In this document: in pieces, positions 11,295 through 22,164 of the stretch
Position numbering within the stretch: position 1 is the first letter of the stretch
How the letters are laid out: the number at the start of each line of letters is the position of its first letter
Assembly: GCA_016808115.1 (NCBI GenBank)
Contig: JAEQBH010000717.1
Location: forward strand, 434,001 to 498,000
DNA: 64,000 nt
Direction: 5' to 3'
From: Tetrastigma voinierianum
Lineage: Eukaryota > Streptophyta > Magnoliopsida > Vitales > Vitaceae
Translations under genes and position numbers: made by a program
Notes under the pieces: generated by a model
Seen by the model: the letters and a program-made list of their open reading frames with translations, nothing else
Told to the model about the DNA's origin: nothing
The model's database searches: none

Positions 11295-13150
11295 GTCTGT
11301 TGCCGCCGCAACAAACATCCAAACAGCCACCAGGGCGGGCTCCTTCTCCGATCAGAACACGAGGCGCCCGTTGCTGCCATGATCTCACAAGCATAGAGGA
11401 CACCGGGCCGCCCTTGATCCCGTGTCGCTCGCGGCCGCATGAGCAGATGGCATCCATCACACCCGCTATCTCTCGCGAAATGGGCGTGAACATACCAGTG
11501 AATGGTGTGTCAATGTGACGGGTCTGGGTGTATCACTGCACCGCGCATGTGGTGTGGAGGGAGGAGATGAAGGTGACATCTCGCGAGCCGACTCCTTCGT
11601 ATCTCGTGCTCGTGCATCGTCTCCGTGGGAGTCCCGCCCACCCGATCCAGAGACTCCCCGGTCCTACCGTCTGAGGAAAGATTACTGCTGGTCATCACCA
11701 CCCATCGACAGAACCGCAGGGCATCTAATCCTCCTCTCAATCCCCATCTCTCCTGAGTCCCATATGCCTCGAGAACCCGGCAGAGTACTCAGATCGCAGT
11801 GGAATGCCCTCGTCGTACCAGTCCTTCCGATGGACCTTCCCCAAATGCATCAAGGAGGTCATCACCACCGCAGGACTAAACCGCAGATCCCTCTCGAGAT
11901 CCTGCAAAGAGCCTAAGATGGCTCCTCCGTTGCATAATGCCGCAATGGAAATAGACTCCGTCCTAATAAATGGTCGATCAGATCATCCTGAAAGGAGCTG
12001 CCTCCGGCGCACCGTCCACCAGGGTGTCTCGGCCAAAGATCGAACCATCTCGCGCCGAGCTCCGCAGTGGGCCCAATCTCTATAACCTCCGTGACGCTTC
12101 ACGCAGATACGCGCACCCAAAGTCGAACATCGCCGCTCCGAGTACTCCGCGAGATCATCAATAGAGAATCAAGCTCACGCGCACCATCCGCTTCCTCGAG
12201 ATGTCATAGAATGATTCAAACGGCAAAGACCACTCGTGGGTAATACGCCGCCTGAGTCAGCGAAGGGCAAGAGTGAATAATCTCCGATCAATCTCACAGA
12301 CTCCTAACCCGGATCGGGCCCCTCACGGACATCGAGAATGACTCCGATGAAAGTCCCTCGAATGCAGTGCGCATTCCCTTAGAATGGGGTGCCCTATAAC
12401 AACGCCCCGATCCGAGGCAGACAACCGAGGCGATGATGTCGCTCCGCGTACCCGATGTGACTGAGATGGCTGAGGCCGGAGGAAGATGACTCGCCGGGGC
12501 CCGATGTGCGGGCCCGCTTGGAGGGCCGGGCCCTCCTAACTCTCCTCTGAGGTACAGGTGATGGGGCCCGAGGTCCCATCCGTGTCTGATAACGACGAAA
12601 TCCCTGAGGCTCCTCAGGTACTGCCTCAGGGACCGGTGATGGTACTGGAGCCGGGACCGGAGCTGAAATTTCCTGTACCGAATATAACCCAAGGCCGGTT
12701 GCGGGACTCCACCTCGAAAAGTACGAACCATACCGAAATGTAACTAAAATAATCGGGAAGAGGGCTCGACCACCGAAAATGCGTACCGAGGCTCAGACTC
12801 CTCGAACTGAGCTCACCGGAGGCGACCGAGTCACACCGAAGTCGAAGACTAACCAAGGCTCACCGTCAGCAGCTCAATCGGCCGTAATGCGCCAAATAAG
12901 GCTCGCAGAAAGGACCAATCACGTGGCACAACTAGCCGAATTAATGGAAAGAGGGTCCCGAACCGCAAGAGGCAATGAAGGCCCGACACATAATGGTATA
13001 AAGGGCGTTGAACTGGCCGAGGCGCGGCCGCGATCGGGGCTCAAACACCGAACCGTGCGCACAAGGGCACGCACGGCGCCGGGCCAGGCAGGCGCAAATT
13101 CTACAAAGGGCGCAGGCAAAGGACTACGGCGCACAGTGACCTGAGCTCAG
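11273..13150 (-). pseudogene. env-like additional ORF in a GC-rich block
   Basis: About 1.9 kb much richer in G+C than all its surroundings. Pieced across frameshifts on the minus strand, the order is: a Pro-rich stretch (PVPAPVPSPVPEAVPEEPQ, about 12590-12650), a basic stretch (RRVRRARPSKRARTSGPGE), then SMTSRG, FSIDDLAEYSE, EMVRSLAE, RRGAIL-like and SPAVVMTSLMHLGKVHRKDW (about 11820-12250). The order and wording match, from memory, the extra env-like ORF found after pol in some Athila/Tat elements. Its true function is unknown. The C-terminus (RSWQQRAPRVLIG, then Gly-rich) ends near a perfect 22-bp palindrome at 11273-11294. Confidence 0.6.
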
Positions 13151-13610
13151 GAAATCTGGGCGGCAAGAAGGGTCGACCTGTGGCTTCACTGACTCCAGAG
13201 GCGTGAGGGAATGAAAAGTGTGAATGTTAAGCACCCCTTTCCTCCTCTCTTATAACTCAGGTAGTCAAGAGTCCACTCCGTTGCCTTTCGCTTATTTAGC
13301 ACCTGGGCCCTCGTCGGCCTTTCGAATTTCAAAATGTTAAATTAATTAATAGCACTATACGAAATAATAATCATTATAAATAATTTACTAGGATGAAACT
13401 ATAATTAAAATTTAATACTTTCTAAGACTATAATATATAAACTAAATTACTGTAAAGTGAAAACTCGCTAAGTTATATAAAATTCTCAAAAATAAAGCAA
13501 GAATTATCTAAATTAACTAAATTAAGACAAAAAGCAAAATCAGGAACCGCACTGCCTGAACACCGAACCAGCCTCAATTTCAAAATTTACTCATAAATAT
13601 GAGACATCTC
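13151..13610 (-). other. Non-coding gap between protease and env-like ORF
   Basis: The 13330-13520 part is very AT-rich with no coding. In an autonomous relative RT, RNase H and integrase would lie here. The abrupt change from AT-rich to GC-rich near 13320 marks the border of the env-like block. Confidence 0.6.
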
Positions 13611-14400
13611 TCAACCCCGCGTGAGCCCTCGGGGTTGATTCCATTGTGTCAGTCCACTATTGAAGTGGTCCTCATCGATGGATTTTGAATTGATCAATCG
13701 GGCATGCAACCAGGCCGATGGCGTGACTAAAATCTCTTCATCTCCTCGCTGACTATTCCACGTGGTTCCCTGGCACTTGTTTTCCCGCACACCGACCATT
13801 TGAAACAACTTCATCATAAATTTGATTTTCATGTTCTAGCAACTTTTGCTCGTTGTTCGATGAGCATGTTTAACTCCATACCATGTTACTAAATAAAACA
13901 GATGACTCCATTCCCAAGAATTGATGATCGTATCGGGTCAGGGCCGAAATGGTCTTCCTAAAATGATTGGTACATGATTGGGTTCACTTGCAATCGTCTC
14001 AAAGGTCACACCACAAAATCTAATGGCAAGAGAATTGCCTATTTTCACCAAGACATCCTCTCAACTATCCCTTGTGATTTTCACCGATCTATCGGCCAAT
14101 GATAGTGTGATGTTGGTAGTTTAAGTTCACCCAAACCTAACTCGCTTGTACACGTAATACTAAGAAGAGGGTTCACACCGGCTCCTGCATCATAACACTT
14201 GTCTATGCAATTCCCACCGACCGAAATTGCGGGGAGCATCCCGATCCTCGTATTTGACTGATTCTTACTGATTATGGCACTGACTTGTTCAATAAGAAAT
14301 GCCTTTTTCTCAATGCCTAATCCCTTCTTGATTGTGCAAAGATCTTTCAAAAATTTCGTATAAGGTGTGGGACTTGTTTGATTATGTCCAATAAGAGGTA
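13611..14400 (-). pseudogene. Retropepsin-like protease region of an Athila/Tat gag-pol
   Basis: An 89-residue open stretch at 14081-14350 reads KDLCTIKKGLGIEKKAFLIEQ, then VSAII, PAISV, a degenerate active-site segment (DAGAGVN where DLGASVN-type is usual) and LGLGELK. Immediately after it come the downstream protease words VKI, VEDVLVKIG-like and PIILGRPF (about 13935-14080). The order matches Athila/Tat polyproteins, where aspartic protease follows gag. Coding fades out near 13611 without entering RT. Confidence 0.8.
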
Positions 14401-16100
14401 TGTTAACCTTTCACTTGGCTTAAGACTCCTAAAAATGCCCGCTTGCCGAGATGCCTCTTCGCTTCTAAGTGCTTCAGGGAAATGGAGGTGGTGTGCGGTA
14501 TTTCATTGAATCCTCCAGGAGAATATGCTAGACTGTACTTTCTCCTGCATGGATTCTTCCAAATGTGCTTCGCATAAATGATCAACCCTTTTTCCACTTC
14601 GTGGGATTATACCCTTAACCTCATCCATTCTCGAATTGTCGGGATGACCCGACCTCATGGATTCCTTAGATTTGGAAGTGTTTGAGAGGGCAAACCTCCC
14701 TCTTCTCTTTTTGTACCTCCAAAGAATCCTGTTGATTTGGAGGATTGAATATCAGAGGTTATCAATTCTCTGGTTTAGATTGCTCTCAAGCCCATCTATT
14801 CTCTTATTCAAGGTGCTTTCTACAAGATCAACTCAGGGCAACTAATATTAATTCCTTTTGTTCCTCAACAAAGTTTCCTACCACCTTACTCAAATTCAAT
14901 ATGGCTTGTTCCACTGGAGAAGAGGATGGTGGTCAGTTGTGGTTTGTGGAGGGCTAACTAAACCGAGGCCTGGTCCCTGGGGCACATAAGCAGGGGGGTC
15001 AATCTCCATGAGAGGTTAGGTGATTCCTCCAATTGGAATTGTAGGTATTACCATATGGAGCATTGGATTGTGGTGGCTTGTATTGACCTACAGTGTTTGC
15101 ACATTCTGACATCAAACTTCACCGTAGGGGCTTATCGACACTGCTCTACCGGATATACAGGGGATTGACTAGTGCAAGGATCAAAAGGTTTTCACACGCA
15201 TGCACTTCTACGGAGCCTTTTCCTTCAAGCTCCTCCACTTTCCCTAAACTAAGGCTGAAATCCTAGCTTCATTTCCCTATATCCTCCGGGCAAAGGTATA
15301 ACCTCCCTCTGGGGGTTGGTCAAGGCCTCATTGTTTCCATTTCCTGTGTGGTTCGCCCATCCCAACCCTAGAAGTTTCACCACGTAATTTAAGAAATCCA
15401 TGGCTTCACAGATGCTTACTCGTAAAGTCTCCTCCACACATGTGAGCCCCAAAAAGCCGCCATGGCAGAGACATACCACCATAGAAGTGGTTAACATCCA
15501 TGTATCAACCCATGGTGGGCATGCACTAATGGTCTCCATAATCTCTCCTAACATCGTAAAACCTCACCATCCCTTGAAATATAGCGTGTAAATTCTGGTT
15601 TCTTTCAAACTTTTCAGTTAGTCTTATGAGTATCAAGAACTTCAGACTCCATCAAGCAGCTCAACCCAATTTCTTATGGTTCTAGGCCTCTGAGTTTAGC
15701 CAAATCTGCCTTGTCCTTCAGTGGTCGCTGGAAATTTTTTAAATTCTTCCAAGAACTATTCATCATACCTTCCTTAAAGGTAATGCAACCTCCTCAAAAT
15801 CCCTAATATGAGTGTATGGATTTTCATTTTCCATACCATGATATGTGGGGGGAGTAAGTAATGGGCCATGGCCTCAATCGCTACATCTTCACAGAGGTCG
15901 ATACAGACGGGGCACTAACTCTGGGAGGGTGATGTGATCCCCCAGCGGTTCTATATGTCAAGGATCTATCGTTCCAGTCACCATGCTCTCGTGCAAGGAT
16001 CCATGGTATCGTTGTGTACATCAACTTCACCGATCGTCAGTTAGGATCGATTCTATGCGCCTTCCGGTTCCTCCGTCTCCAAGATCAAGATACACAACTG
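14401..16100 (-). pseudogene. gag of the Athila/Tat-like element, decayed
   Basis: Several frames on the minus strand carry gag-type words: SNLNQRIDNLW (about 14760), ESPNLSWR similar to the WRNHPNFSW gag motif (about 15010-15045), NPQREVIPLPGGYRE (about 15265-15325) and LLDIIKQVPH leading into the protease region. The segment spans what gag should occupy between PBS (16318) and protease. Structural nucleocapsid-like role when intact; now several frameshifts. Confidence 0.65.
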
Positions 16101-16317
16101 CTACCCAAAACTGAGACACAACAAAGAGCACAAACCAACTTGCAAAAAGGTTAAAATTAGCTAACAAAAAAAAAAAAAAACTAATGAAAGCAAAACAAGG
16201 CGCCACCGCAAAGTAATGAAACCCGCCTCGCAACCCGGTTACAAAAAGAGCAAAGGTTACCTCACTGCGATGCTGATCACAAGTTCACTTCAACTTATCA
16301 TTCGTAGTTTGGCACCA

Positions 16318-16334
16318 TCCCCTGAACGGCGCCA
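16318..16334 (-). other. Primer-binding site, tRNA-Asp type, minus strand
   Basis: TCCCCTGAACGGCGCCA is nearly identical to the tRNA-Asp 3' end (TCCCCGGCAACGGCGCCA), so its complement on the minus strand is the PBS. It lies two bases inside the right-hand LTR (16337) and fixes the element's orientation. Confidence 0.88.
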
Positions 16335-16336
16335 TT

Positions 16337-17943
16337 TGATTCGCGCTACGCAGGGCCGAAGCTTAAAATCAACAAAATTTATATACACCTGTTCCTACCA
16401 CGCCGTAGCCGCCATCGCAAAGATAGTGGCCCAGGGCCTAACACAAGATGGGTTTTCATCCTAAAATGATTTGCATAAGTTCACGGCTGCAAGGCTTCTA
16501 TTCGACTTTTCGATTTGTTTCAAAAACAAAGGTGATGAGTTTGAAAACTCCATTAATCAGAAAAAACTAAAATGAAGTGTTAAAAGTTAACTTCAAGATT
16601 TAGTCACTAACTTGGTGACTTAGGCAAAACAAGTGTCCTCGGTTTTATCCTCTCTGCTATGACAAGCAACCTATAGTCCAAGCCACAACCGATCTATGTT
16701 TAACTAGCAACCTCACCCTAAAATCAACTCCTATTCGAGTCAACATAGATAAATATGATCTATGGCCCTTTACGCTTGGAAACCCTAACACAAATATCAT
16801 CTCGTGTCTGTAAAGACCATCTAATGAACCACAAAGGCATCTAAGAATAAAATCAGATCCTAAGCATGGTAAGTATTGGCCCCCACAACATCCAATGCCA
16901 TTCAACCCTATTTTGAGAAGATAGGGCCATAAACACAGTACCTATAGCTTTTGGGTCACAAGAAGACAACCTCAGATATGCCCCACCACTAAGCTAGCTT
17001 CCTTCCTCTTCAAAGAAGAGGTTAGCTACACTTTCGAGTTGTCATCCTCAAGAAGGGTGTTTGGCATCCAAGAAAATAAGGGAAGGAGGAGAGAGAAGAG
17101 AGAAAAGCAAAACCCTAACTAAACTACGAGACAAAAATAAAAACTTACCAAAAATTTCTTCTTCAATTTGTTCCTCACTTTCTTCATTTGCCGTTTAGGG
17201 TTACAAAATGGGAGGGGCCATATAGCCAACACCCAATGTATGAAAATACCACAAAGCCTAAAATTTCATAATTTAGGACAGAGTAATACACCAAAATGAA
17301 GTCTGGGTTGCATTAATTACAAAAATACATACAAGAATTTCGCTAAGGTAACATTAATAGGCGTCAGAAATGCCATTAGCTAGCGAAATCACCAAGAGAT
17401 AGCGAATCAAGAATTTTTCTATTAGGCATGGATGATTTCGCTAGTTAGCCAAATTTCGCCAGTTTAGCTAAAATTATGTGAGTAGTTTAAAATAGCAAAA
17501 TTTCGGCTTAGGAACAATGCCTAGCTTAAAATTCTCAGTCTGAATAAATTGGTACTCGCTTAAGATTGCGAAATTTTCGTTGTCACAATTTTCGCAATCC
17601 GCAAATTCGCACCCGTACGAAATTCAGATTTGCCGATTCATCACCGCACTGCTCCTGCCCCTTCATCGCATCGATTTCCATCACTTTGCCTTCATTCTTT
17701 CTTTGATTTTTGGTCCGTTTGATGGCTGACAATTGAGTTCAATCTTCATGATTCATCATATGTCTCGATATTGAACTCCCAAAGTACGCAAAACCTGGGT
17801 AAAAAACAAATCAAGATAACCTCTAAACGGTATAAGGATACTAAGAAGACTTGAACACTCAATCGTGATAAATGACATGATTATGCGCAAAGCACTCAAA
17901 CCTATCTAATATAGGGTTCAAATACACTTTTGGGTACTAATCA
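16337..17943 (-). repeat. 5' LTR of the gag-protease/env-like element
   Basis: Second copy of 8388-10016: starts TGATTCGCGCTACG, ends GGGTACTAATCA. It carries the same TTTCGCTAGCGAAAT-like word cluster (about 17335-17600) and the same gene-like AAACCCTAACTAAACTAC stretch (about 17110). It differs from the other LTR by many small indels. Confidence 0.85.
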
Positions 17944-19223
17944 AAATAATCCTTCTCTAAAGTACTGGTATCTCAACCATCAATTTAGTAGAATCACATC
18001 TCTCCTTTGATTAGACTTAGCTAACACAGAATCAAGATCATTTTATTGATCGAGATGAAAACCTCTATGAATTAAATTAATAACTCATTAAGCGGTCCTA
18101 CCTCCTCGAACACACTTTGTCGTCACCTGTAAGGAACCTTGAAGTCGACATTTGAACATCACCTATGATGTATCAAAGTGATACTTATATATTAGTTCCT
18201 TAAACATGAACAGATTTACCCCCTGCTGATCGCTCTATGCTCGCATAGCTTCACGTGTCACTCGTATGATCCTATAAATTAGAAAGATAGATACAACTCT
18301 TTCTAGGTGTGCGTTGATATATAGAACAACTCACTACAAGAACAAGACTAATTAGATAAACCTAATTTTCATACCTAAAACCTTCCCAAATACTGCAAAA
18401 TAACAAATAAAACACCAAATCCTTTCCCAGAGAGCTAAGCCTTCCATATCTGAATCACAAGTGATAATGACTAGTTGATCAGACAAATTCACTGTAATTG
18501 TAATTAAAATTGAATAAAAATGAATCCTATAAAATTTCCAGATTTCACTCTAGTTCAGATAGACATGAAGCTTGATTTACATTCTAATAAACTCGAAATT
18601 TCATTTTAGATCTACCTCTATTTCTATAAGAAAGAAAAATAAAAATAAAATATATGCAAAGAGTCTTCAACTCTTCCAAAAAGAAAAAAGTTTGTTGAAA
18701 GTCACGAAGTTTTGATCCGAAGATAGTAGCTTGCCGCTTCATTCTTTCTATTTATAGGGCTTCATAAAATGCGAATGAATTTAGTTTGAATTGTGGGATT
18801 TCAATGCAAGCCCACCCCGTGGGTTCTTTGTCACGATAAAGTTTTCGAAAAGTCGCAACATTCTTTTAGCTCTTCCACCTTAACTGGGTCACGACATAGC
18901 TTTAAATTATCGCGACATTTTGCAACTATGCTTTTGGGCAATCTTTATGCTCTTTGTCATGATATAGATTTGACACTATCAGAACAAACTTTTCAAGGCT
19001 CGAACTTTTTTCACATGATAATTTTTGGAAACTGATCTGACATCTATGATCATTTTAGACATTTTAGCCGCTTTCATGCTAAGGCTTTTGCTTTATTTTT
19101 ATTTTTATTTAAGTGCAAAAACATAAATCTAGGTGAAGATTCCATAATTTCACATTAAATTGACTTTTAAGCTTCAAATATTCATGAAAATGACTTAAAA
19201 ATGTATGAGTTTCACATTCATCA
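17944..19223 (-). repeat. LTR of element A, U3 portion
   Basis: Continues the LTR interrupted at 8387. It aligns with 30890-32579, for example AATGACTAGTTGATCAGACAAATTCA versus the same phrase at 31400. It ends GAGTTTCACATTCATCA, the complement of a TGATGAATG start. Weak forms of the TGTCGCGACA word lie at about 18820-18975. On the minus strand a TATA-like CTATAAATAGAAAG lies at about 18747-18760. Confidence 0.8.
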
Positions 19224-21816
19224 AACTCCCTAAACTAAAGTTTTGCTTCATTCGCAAAGAAAAGAAATTGTTGCTTGTCCTCAAGTAATTTAGCTTTTAA
19301 AAGCCATTTTTGTTCTGCACTAGACATTTTGTTCCATTAAATCCAACAACCAAGTTCAAAAACAGGACTATTGTAATATTACTTTTGAACAAGTTTCAAA
19401 TCAAAAATTTAGGAAGATTTCAATTAATTTCACTAATCAAACAAATAATTCATCAGAATGTAAACACCAATTATTTACCCCGACTATGAATGTGTGATTG
19501 TCTTCTCCTCTTTTCCATTTTTTGAAAAATTAAAGTTTCGATCTTCCAGATACAATTCGGGAGCACAAACCCAGCCCCGATTTTTCTAAGGTCTCATAGG
19601 CTTATTGGTCATATTAATCTCACTAATGTAGGTAGACACAACTTTCAAGATCAAATAGGTCTTTTAGGCTTGTAAGGTTTGGCTTGGGTATTGGGTAGTT
19701 AAGTAGTCATTTTAGGATCAAGTTTACCCAAACTGCATGTTCTTTCTTAACTTTTTGTCTTCATACTATTCACCTTTCCTTTTCTAATCAGCATACTTTT
19801 TCAAAAGCACCCCCAAACTTAATTGGGTACATCTTTATTCATACTCTTCATTGTGGTTTTTTTTTTTTTTTTGCTCCACTTTTCAAAATTCACATTTAGT
19901 TCATTATATTTGAAGCTTTTTTACTTTTCATTTCCTATCAAGGTTTATGGAATGGTGCAATGTTTTATCCTTTTAAGCTTTCTACCACCCTTAAAGAGCT
20001 TTGAGTTTGCAGCTCTCATGCCAGTTGGAATTAGGGTACTAGGTGTTGAAGCACCCCTAAGAACTTAATTGCACAAGGGATGAAGGTTACAAGACAAAAC
20101 TCATTCCACCCTAAGATACTTTTATTTTTCAAATACTATTCCATTTTGTACCTTTCTTTTGTACATTCTTCTACTTAATTGATTCCATCTTCCACATCCT
20201 TCTCATCCTTCTTTCTTCAGCACTACTCCCAAATCCTATCTCTTAACCTTTTCCTCTGCACTCATTCTCGCACTTTGGGTAAACTTGGGGTTATTTACTA
20301 AAGGATTTAGCTTTAAGGAATGATTAAGGTTCTGTTATATGGTTTTGATGAAGATATTGGTAATCAGGCTCAAATAAGGTACTGAGGTGTATGCATATGC
20401 ATATTACATGGGTAAGTTTTGAAAGGTTCAAACGTCCAAGGATGACCTATATCATTTCTTGTTAGTTGCATTGCCTAGGATTTCACCTTGAATAATAATC
20501 TAACAAGTTCTAGGACTTTTGGGGAGACTAAAACTATGATGGATCTCATAATATTTCCCTAATCTTAGCACAATTGGTTTTAGAGGTACTTTTAACCATA
20601 TGCATGTTTTTAGGGTTCACAAAAATTGAGTTGTTTACAAAAACTGAACTATAAGTCTTATTTGTTCTATCATTTGTTTAAATCTTCCTAAGTCTTGAAG
20701 TTCCACTTATTCATTAATAACATCACAACTTCCAATTTTTAGTTAAGCATCATCCTACCCCAATTTCATCTACCAATTTCTTGTTTGGTTTCTACGCATG
20801 TTGTTATGCTATTGTATAACTTAAAAACTCATTTTGATCAAACCTTTCATTTCATTTCATCAGCAATCATAGTACACACAGCTCAACACTATTATATTAA
20901 TTCATCCAAAAAAGCAAACTCACAATACTCATTATTCAAATTGCTCAAATTTTTAGACAAGATGCAGTTGCACAAATTTATCAAAGACACATCATTTAAT
21001 TCATGAGACAATTGCAAAAAATGTTCTAATCATATAAACAAATAAGAGTGGCTAAATTTTTCTTTTTTTCTTTTGGAGATTTTCCTAAAGACTTTGCCTT
21101 TTATGCTTGCTCCTTTTTATATTTTTCAATTTCCTTCTGTGGTTCTTTCTGACATTCTTATTTGGTAATTTACAAGTCTCATCTTGATGTGTTGTTTTAA
21201 AAGGGATAAAAGGTATTTCTCTAGGTTCCTCTGGGTTGCTAAATGGCATGGAAGGGTTTGTTATATCCTAAGACACTATGGTATAGGGTACATAATCATA
21301 AATTTGGATATTTGGCAGTTGCACTTTCTTTTTGCCTGACACTATCTTCATGGCCCAATCCAAGATGCCTGCATCACTCTTTACTAGCTCGCGCTGCCTC
21401 TTTCCTATTGATTCTAGCGGTACACCCATGATTTGATCACCCTCAGCTGGTTTATTCTCAAGCTATCCTCAGAACGCTGCATTGTTTAACTATCCTATAT
21501 CTCTTTGCTCCAGCAAGCCATTCTACTCTGCCTCCGGATTCTAACATTTTGTATAGCTCAAATTCTTGCTTCCCTGTTCTTCCTAGAAGATCACATCTCT
21601 AAATTTAACCTCTTCTCTCCACATTGCATCTCTTTCTTCTATCTCCTCCTTCTATTCCAAATATCTTACACTACCTCTCTCTAAAAATCTCACCCTTCTT
21701 CTTAGTTCGCATTTAGATATTCATCTCCTAAGTCGTAGTTGGAGTTTAGCTTCACATTCTTTCATCCTCTGCTCCATTCTAACTAACATGTCCATGATGT
21801 CTGCATTATTGCTTTG
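19224..21816 (-). other. Long 3' non-coding region of element A, with PPT
   Basis: AACTCCCTAAACTAAAG at 19224-19240 complements a polypurine tract next to the LTR. The region 19930-20460 matches, in reverse complement, 29620-30120 of the inverted-LTR element (shared GGAATGGTGCAATGTTTT and ATGCATATGCATAT phrases). So both belong to the same family. No credible ORF; the 19823-20068 and 20785-21006 open stretches are AT-rich chance ORFs. Long 3' regions after an env-like ORF are usual in Athila elements. Confidence 0.65.
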
Positions 21817-22164
21817 CTATCTTAAGCTTCCAGCTGGCTCTTGGTGATATTCTCTAGCGTTTGGAGATAGATTCAAGATTGGGCTCATACTCCGCCTCTC
21901 TTCTCTTTCTTTCATTAAGCCCATCACAATTGCTTGCTCATTCTCCCTTTCATTTCTATGCTCTTCTTCGATTTCTTGCACCTTCTTCTTGCCCTTACTG
22001 GGTGGAGGTATGGTTCTACCAGTAAGAGTTAAAGGGGAAGTTCTGGAACACCTTTCTTCTTCTTCCCAGGTTCCCTTCACCCCTCCTAATATGCAAAGCT
22101 TGGTGATGGTTGTTGGATGAGGAAGAAGACCTCTATACTTGTTGTTGAAGTAGTTCATGATTGA
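21817..22164 (-). pseudogene. env-like ORF of element A, C-terminal part
   Basis: A 120-residue open frame beginning inside it reads IMNYFNNKYRGLLPHPTTI and TKLCILGGVKGTWEEEER, then a charged low-complexity tail (KGKKKVQEIEEE). It continues the frame of 24388-24765 once the solo LTR and one TSD copy are ignored: KIIEKS joins IMNYFNN. The combined protein resembles the plant-transposon domain (Pfam PF20167-type, from memory) common in Athila-like env-position ORFs. Function unknown. Confidence 0.72.

Larger units (their letters stand above)
8388..17943 (-). mobile_element. Athila/Tat-like element with gag-protease and a GC-rich env-like ORF but no RT/integrase
   Basis: LTRs at 8388-10016 and 16337-17943, a reverse-complement PBS at 16318-16334 and a pyrimidine-rich PPT complement at 10017-10032 set the orientation as minus. 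Reading right to left: gag, protease, a short non-coding gap, an env-like ORF in GC-rich DNA, then a 3' UTR with a T/C-rich tract. I see no RT, RNase H or integrase motif, so it is probably mobilised in trans. It is inserted in the LTR of element A. GGTAA (8383-8387) versus AATAA-like sequence after 17943 is only a weak TSD match. Confidence 0.82.

Noticed and set aside
11285..12164. Plus-strand ORFs up to 133 residues in the GC-rich block
   Set aside because: GC-rich DNA is stop-poor; the minus strand carries recognisable env-like wording in the element's sense, so these are shadows.
18331..18345. CACTACAAGAACAAG as a second CACTA terminus
   Set aside because: It lies inside the LTR of element A and recurs in the related LTR at about 31264 as CACTACATGAACAAA; it is LTR sequence, without subterminal repeats.
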